Source: Caldicoprobacter oshimai DSM 21659 (lineage in GTDB: Bacteria; Bacillota; Clostridia; Caldicoprobacterales; Caldicoprobacteraceae). From it: 64,000 nt of DNA. Where the stretch lies: positions 186,001-250,000 of the forward strand of contig JAGB01000001.1 in the NCBI GenBank assembly GCA_000526435.1. The letters are read 5' to 3'. Positions 61,688-64,000 of this stretch are shown one piece after another. The number at the start of each line of letters is the position of its first letter. Within the stretch, counting starts at the first letter, position 1. The translations under genes were made by a program, and so were the position numbers. The notes under the pieces were generated by a model. The model was given only the letters and a program-made list of their open reading frames with translations, was not told the DNA's origin and searched no databases.

Positions 61688-62427
61688 TGTACTTCTCCCC
61701 CTTTGCCTTGAGAGATCAGCTCTCTGAGCTTCAGCATGGCCTCCCTCACGCCTCCGACGTAGTCTATTATGCCGTAGCGTACAGCCTCTTCTCCTATGAG
61801 CACGGTTCCCACATCGCTTGACAATCCCCCGGTCCCTATGAGCAGCTCATTCAGCTTCTCCTTGGAGATCTTTGAGTGCCGTACGATGAAGTCCACCACC
61901 CTGTCCTGCATCCTGTTTAAGTATTCGTAAGTTTGCGGTATTCCAACCACCAGGCCGGTCATGCGAATGGGATGAATGGTCATTGTGGCGCTGGGGGCAA
62001 TAAAGGAGCAATCGGCGCTGACAGCCAAGGGGACGCCTATGCTGTGCCCGCCGCCCAGTACCAGGGATACCGTGGGCTTGGACATGGTGCTTATCATCTC
62101 GGCTATTGCCAGCCCGGCCTCCACATCACCGCCCACCGTGTTTAGGATGAGCAATAATCCCTTGATGTTTTTGCTTTCCTCTATAGCCACCAGCTGAGGG
62201 ATAACGTGTTCATATTTGGTGGTCTTGTTTTGAGGCGGCAGCATTATGTGGCCTTCTATCTGGCCTATTATCGTCAGGCAGTGAATATCGCTGTCCAGCA
62301 CCGGCGGTACAGATACTGCCCCAAATTCCTTTATATTGCCGGCCTGAGGATATGGGAAATAGCCTCTTTCATCCGCTTGTTCGGGTTTCTGGGGTTGTGT
62401 CGTCGGATTTTCGATCTCGCTCAACAT
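61684..62427 (-). CDS. tepA: ClpP-class serine protease TepA (translocation-enhancing protein)
   Basis: The 247-residue protein has the ClpP/crotonase fold. The nucleophile Ser lies in [10 protein letters not shown] near residue 127 and the catalytic His in TMTIHPIRM near residue 152; the preceding [18 protein letters not shown] helix is typical. B. subtilis TepA is cytoplasmic and aids protein export or cleans signal peptides, and a germination role has also been described. ACGGAGGAT precedes the ATG. The about 55-residue N-terminal part is a Pro/Gln-rich extension. Confidence 0.93.
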   Translation of the reverse strand: MLSEIENPTTQPQKPEQADERGYFPYPQAGNIKEFGAVSVPPVLDSDIHCLTIIGQIEGHIMLPPQNKTTKYEHVIPQLVAIEESKNIKGLLLILNTVGGDVEAGLAIAEMISTMSKPTVSLVLGGGHSIGVPLAVSADCSFIAPSATMTIHPIRMTGLVVGIPQTYEYLNRMQDRVVDFIVRHSKISKEKLNELLIGTGGLSSDVGTVLIGEEAVRYGIIDYVGGVREAMLKLRELISQGKGGEVH

Positions 62428-62535
62428 ACCATCCTCCGTAACATTCAGGATTTTTGTTTAAAATTTATTGTTATCTCTTATGGCAAATGTTAGCAAGTCA
62501 GATTGCCTTTCTCTTAAGGCTAGTATTTCCCAAGT
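62428..62535 (-). other. Gap between the aspartokinase terminator and tepA
   Basis: The gap is AT-rich and without a gene. A weak minus-strand promoter-like pair (TTGCTA then TAACAA with a 17-base spacer) may serve tepA but is not convincing. Confidence 0.3.
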
Positions 62536-62568
62536 AAAAAGAAAAAATGAGCCTAAAAATAAGGCTCA
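62536..62568 (-). terminator. Rho-independent terminator of the aspartokinase gene
   Basis: TGAGCCT and AGGCTCA (62568-62562 with 62554-62548) form a 7-bp stem with a 7-base loop, followed on the minus strand by TTTTTTCTTTTT. The stop codon (62568-62566) is the first three bases of the stem. Confidence 0.92.
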
Positions 62569-63786
62569 ACGCGTATACAGTTTAAATTCCTCATGAAGCG
62601 CCATCATGGCTTTTGCTGTATCTTCTCCCTTTATAAGGCAGGAAATGGTGGTGTGGGAGTCGGCGGTCTGAAGTATCTGTATCTGGTTTTTCAACAGGGC
62701 TTTTATGATTCTTGACATGACTCCCGGAACGCCTTTCATCTTAGTGCCGATAGCGGATATCTTGCTGCAATTGTATATCATGGAGTATGAGCAGCCGAGC
62801 TGATCAAGAATTGTCCTGGTTTTATCTGAGTCATTATCGTCTATTGTGAATATCATCTTATCGGGGAATATATTGATGAGGTCGATGCTTATGCCGTTTT
62901 CGGCCAGCCGGCTCAAGGCCATATTTTGTAGCTCAGGATCCAGGTTCTTGATTATAACCTGGGTCCTGTTGAGCATATGAGAGATGCTTGTAATTACCTG
63001 GTTGGGGTCATGCTCTGCAGTTTGTGCGTAGTCGCTTTCATAATATGAAGAGACTACGGTGCCGGGGCCATTGCCGTTGATGTTTTTGATGATGAGCGGT
63101 ATGTTACAGCTCATGGCTATTTCAACGGCCTTGGGGTGAATGACCTTGGCCCCTTGATCAGCCATCTGAAATACCTCGGAGTAAGTCAGGTGCTTGAGCA
63201 CGCTGGCGTTGGGGACCATCCTAGGATCCGCTGTCATGATGCCATCCACATCGGTATATATCTCTATGAAGGAAGCGGAAAGGGCTTTAGCCAGCGCTGC
63301 AGCTGTGGTATCGCTGCCGCCCCTGCCAAGGGTGGTTATGTTGCCGTCTTCTGTAACCCCTTGGAAGCCGGCTACAACGGGTATTTTCCCCATCTCCAGG
63401 TACATGCGTATTCTATCGGGCTGAATCTTCAATATGTTGGCATTGCCGTAATTGTTATCGGTGATGATGCCCGCCTGCCCGCCTGTTAAAGCTACAGCCT
63501 CATACCCCTTTGCCCTTAGAGCATTTACCATGATGACGCTGGATATGATTTCACCGCACGACATGAGTAGGTCCATTTCTCTGGGATGGGTGTCCACGCA
63601 CTCATTTTTTGCAAGGGCTATCAAAGTATCGGTGGCATAGGGCGCTCCGTTTCGCCCCATGGCCGATACCACCACCACGGGATGATAACCGCTCTTTTTG
63701 GCGTTTATGACCTTTTGAACGGCTTTGGCTCGCACCTCGGGGGTAGCCACAGAAGTGCCTCCGAATTTTTGTACCACTATCTTCAT
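62566..63786 (-). CDS. dapG: Aspartate kinase (DapG/LysC type)
   Basis: Aspartokinase starts the lysine/threonine/methionine/diaminopimelate route, which also feeds dipicolinate and peptidoglycan. The kinase domain opens VVQKFGGTSVATPE, has TLGRGGSDTTAAALA near residue 157 and EIYTDVDGIMTADPR near 185. Two ACT domains follow from about residue 268. The 406-residue single chain fits the alpha-subunit class. ATG 63786 with GGAGG ten bases ahead is chosen over 63801. It lies 27 bases after dpaB; in B. subtilis the order is spoVFA-spoVFB-asd-dapG-dapA, so asd and dapA are absent here. Confidence 0.94.
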   Translation of the reverse strand: MKIVVQKFGGTSVATPEVRAKAVQKVINAKKSGYHPVVVVSAMGRNGAPYATDTLIALAKNECVDTHPREMDLLMSCGEIISSVIMVNALRAKGYEAVALTGGQAGIITDNNYGNANILKIQPDRIRMYLEMGKIPVVAGFQGVTEDGNITTLGRGGSDTTAAALAKALSASFIEIYTDVDGIMTADPRMVPNASVLKHLTYSEVFQMADQGAKVIHPKAVEIAMSCNIPLIIKNINGNGPGTVVSSYYESDYAQTAEHDPNQVITSISHMLNRTQVIIKNLDPELQNMALSRLAENGISIDLINIFPDKMIFTIDDNDSDKTRTILDQLGCSYSMIYNCSKISAIGTKMKGVPGVMSRIIKALLKNQIQILQTADSHTTISCLIKGEDTAKAMMALHEEFKLYTR

Positions 63787-63813
63787 GTTTAATTCCTCCA
63801 TCTCACGTATGGC

Positions 63814-64000
63814 TTATTCCTTTTTCTCTATGAGCACCGGTTGTATCTGTTTCCCCTCAAGCGCAAACAATACGGTGTCTATTATCTTATCCATATCAGC
63901 AATTAAGGAATTGGGTTTGTTTACCGGGTCATCCTGGTAAAACGGTACCAGGTATATATTCTTTACATTCATGATTTGACCCAAATTTTTGGCGTTGTTG
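63814..64000 (-). CDS. dpaB: Dipicolinate synthase subunit B, C-terminal part
   Basis: The last 62 codons are present; the gene continues past the window edge. The readable end includes NAKNLGQIMNVKNIYLVPFYQDDP, then KPNSLIADMDKIIDT and ALEGKQIQPVLIEK, which I recognise as the SpoVFB/DpaB C-terminus. With DpaA this flavoprotein makes dipicolinic acid in the mother cell during sporulation. It is upstream of the aspartokinase gene in the same orientation, which supplies precursor. Confidence 0.9.
   Translation of the reverse strand, partial: NNAKNLGQIMNVKNIYLVPFYQDDPVNKPNSLIADMDKIIDTVLFALEGKQIQPVLIEKKE

Overview
The window is a moderate-GC chromosomal segment from a motile, endospore-forming member of the Firmicutes, most likely a Clostridia/Thermoanaerobacterales-type organism. 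The evidence is: Bacillus/Clostridium gene order across almost the whole window; strong AGGAGG ribosome binding sites with several TTG/GTG starts; heavy use of ATA and AGG/AGA codons; a short EF-Ts (217 aa); PolC-type DNA polymerase III; LexA boxes of the Gram-positive CGAAC-N4-GTTCG type; and sporulation genes (spoVS, spoIIIE, ylxY, ylzJ, dpaB). I cannot name the genus from sequence alone. No plasmid, phage, insertion sequence or CRISPR array is visible.

Layout. 1-7824 (+): the end of the flagellar/chemotaxis operon (flhG tail, a PilZ protein, cheA, cheW, cheC, cheD, sigD, a FapA/DUF342 protein, a small unknown ORF, a SwrB-like DUF6115 protein). 7840-21147 (+): rpsB, tsf, terminator, then pyrH, frr, a mini-PASTA ORF, uppS, cdsA, dxr, rseP, ispG, a family-2 glycosyltransferase and polC, joining translation, nucleotide, isoprenoid/lipid and replication functions. 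21149-31880 (+): the rimP-nusA-rnpM-ylxQ-infB-rbfA-nrnA-truB-ribF operon, then rpsO and pnp, each with its own signals. 31956-42823 (+): ylxY, an M16 peptidase, miaB, mutS, mutL, miaA, hfq and a methionine gamma-lyase-like gene. 42878-45042: an SOS island with divergent lexA and a yneA-like LysM gene controlled by three LexA boxes, and a tyrosine recombinase convergent with the LysM gene. 45113-46458 (-): rnhA and proC. 46639-46714 (+): tRNA-Trp. 46890-64000 (-): purB, an aspartate-type aminotransferase, a PHP phosphoesterase, a dipeptidase, spoVS, rny, recA, cinA, pgsA, rimO, spoIIIE/ftsK, uppP, ylzJ, tepA, an aspartokinase and the end of dpaB.

How it fits together. Compared with the B. subtilis order I remember, the block from spoVFB (dpaB) to spoVS is flipped and moved beyond the miaB-mutS-mutL-miaA-hfq block, so the M16 peptidase gene runs directly into miaB. 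Two DNA-damage nodes, lexA/yneA and recA, carry readable LexA operators placed on their promoters. Many 3' ends are compact: at least six genes have the stop codon inside or touching the hairpin of their own terminator.

Most of the window is ordinary housekeeping. The parts that most deserve a second look are the SOS-linked recombinase with its shared bidirectional terminator, structured RNA leaders (rny, rpsO, rpsB, rimP), a strong unexplained hairpin between hfq and the downstream lyase gene, a CheC that has lost the Asn of its first active site, and a few small ORFs of unknown role. I did not find a clear, wholly new multi-gene system. All start choices and RNA structures were read by eye, without any search or folding program.
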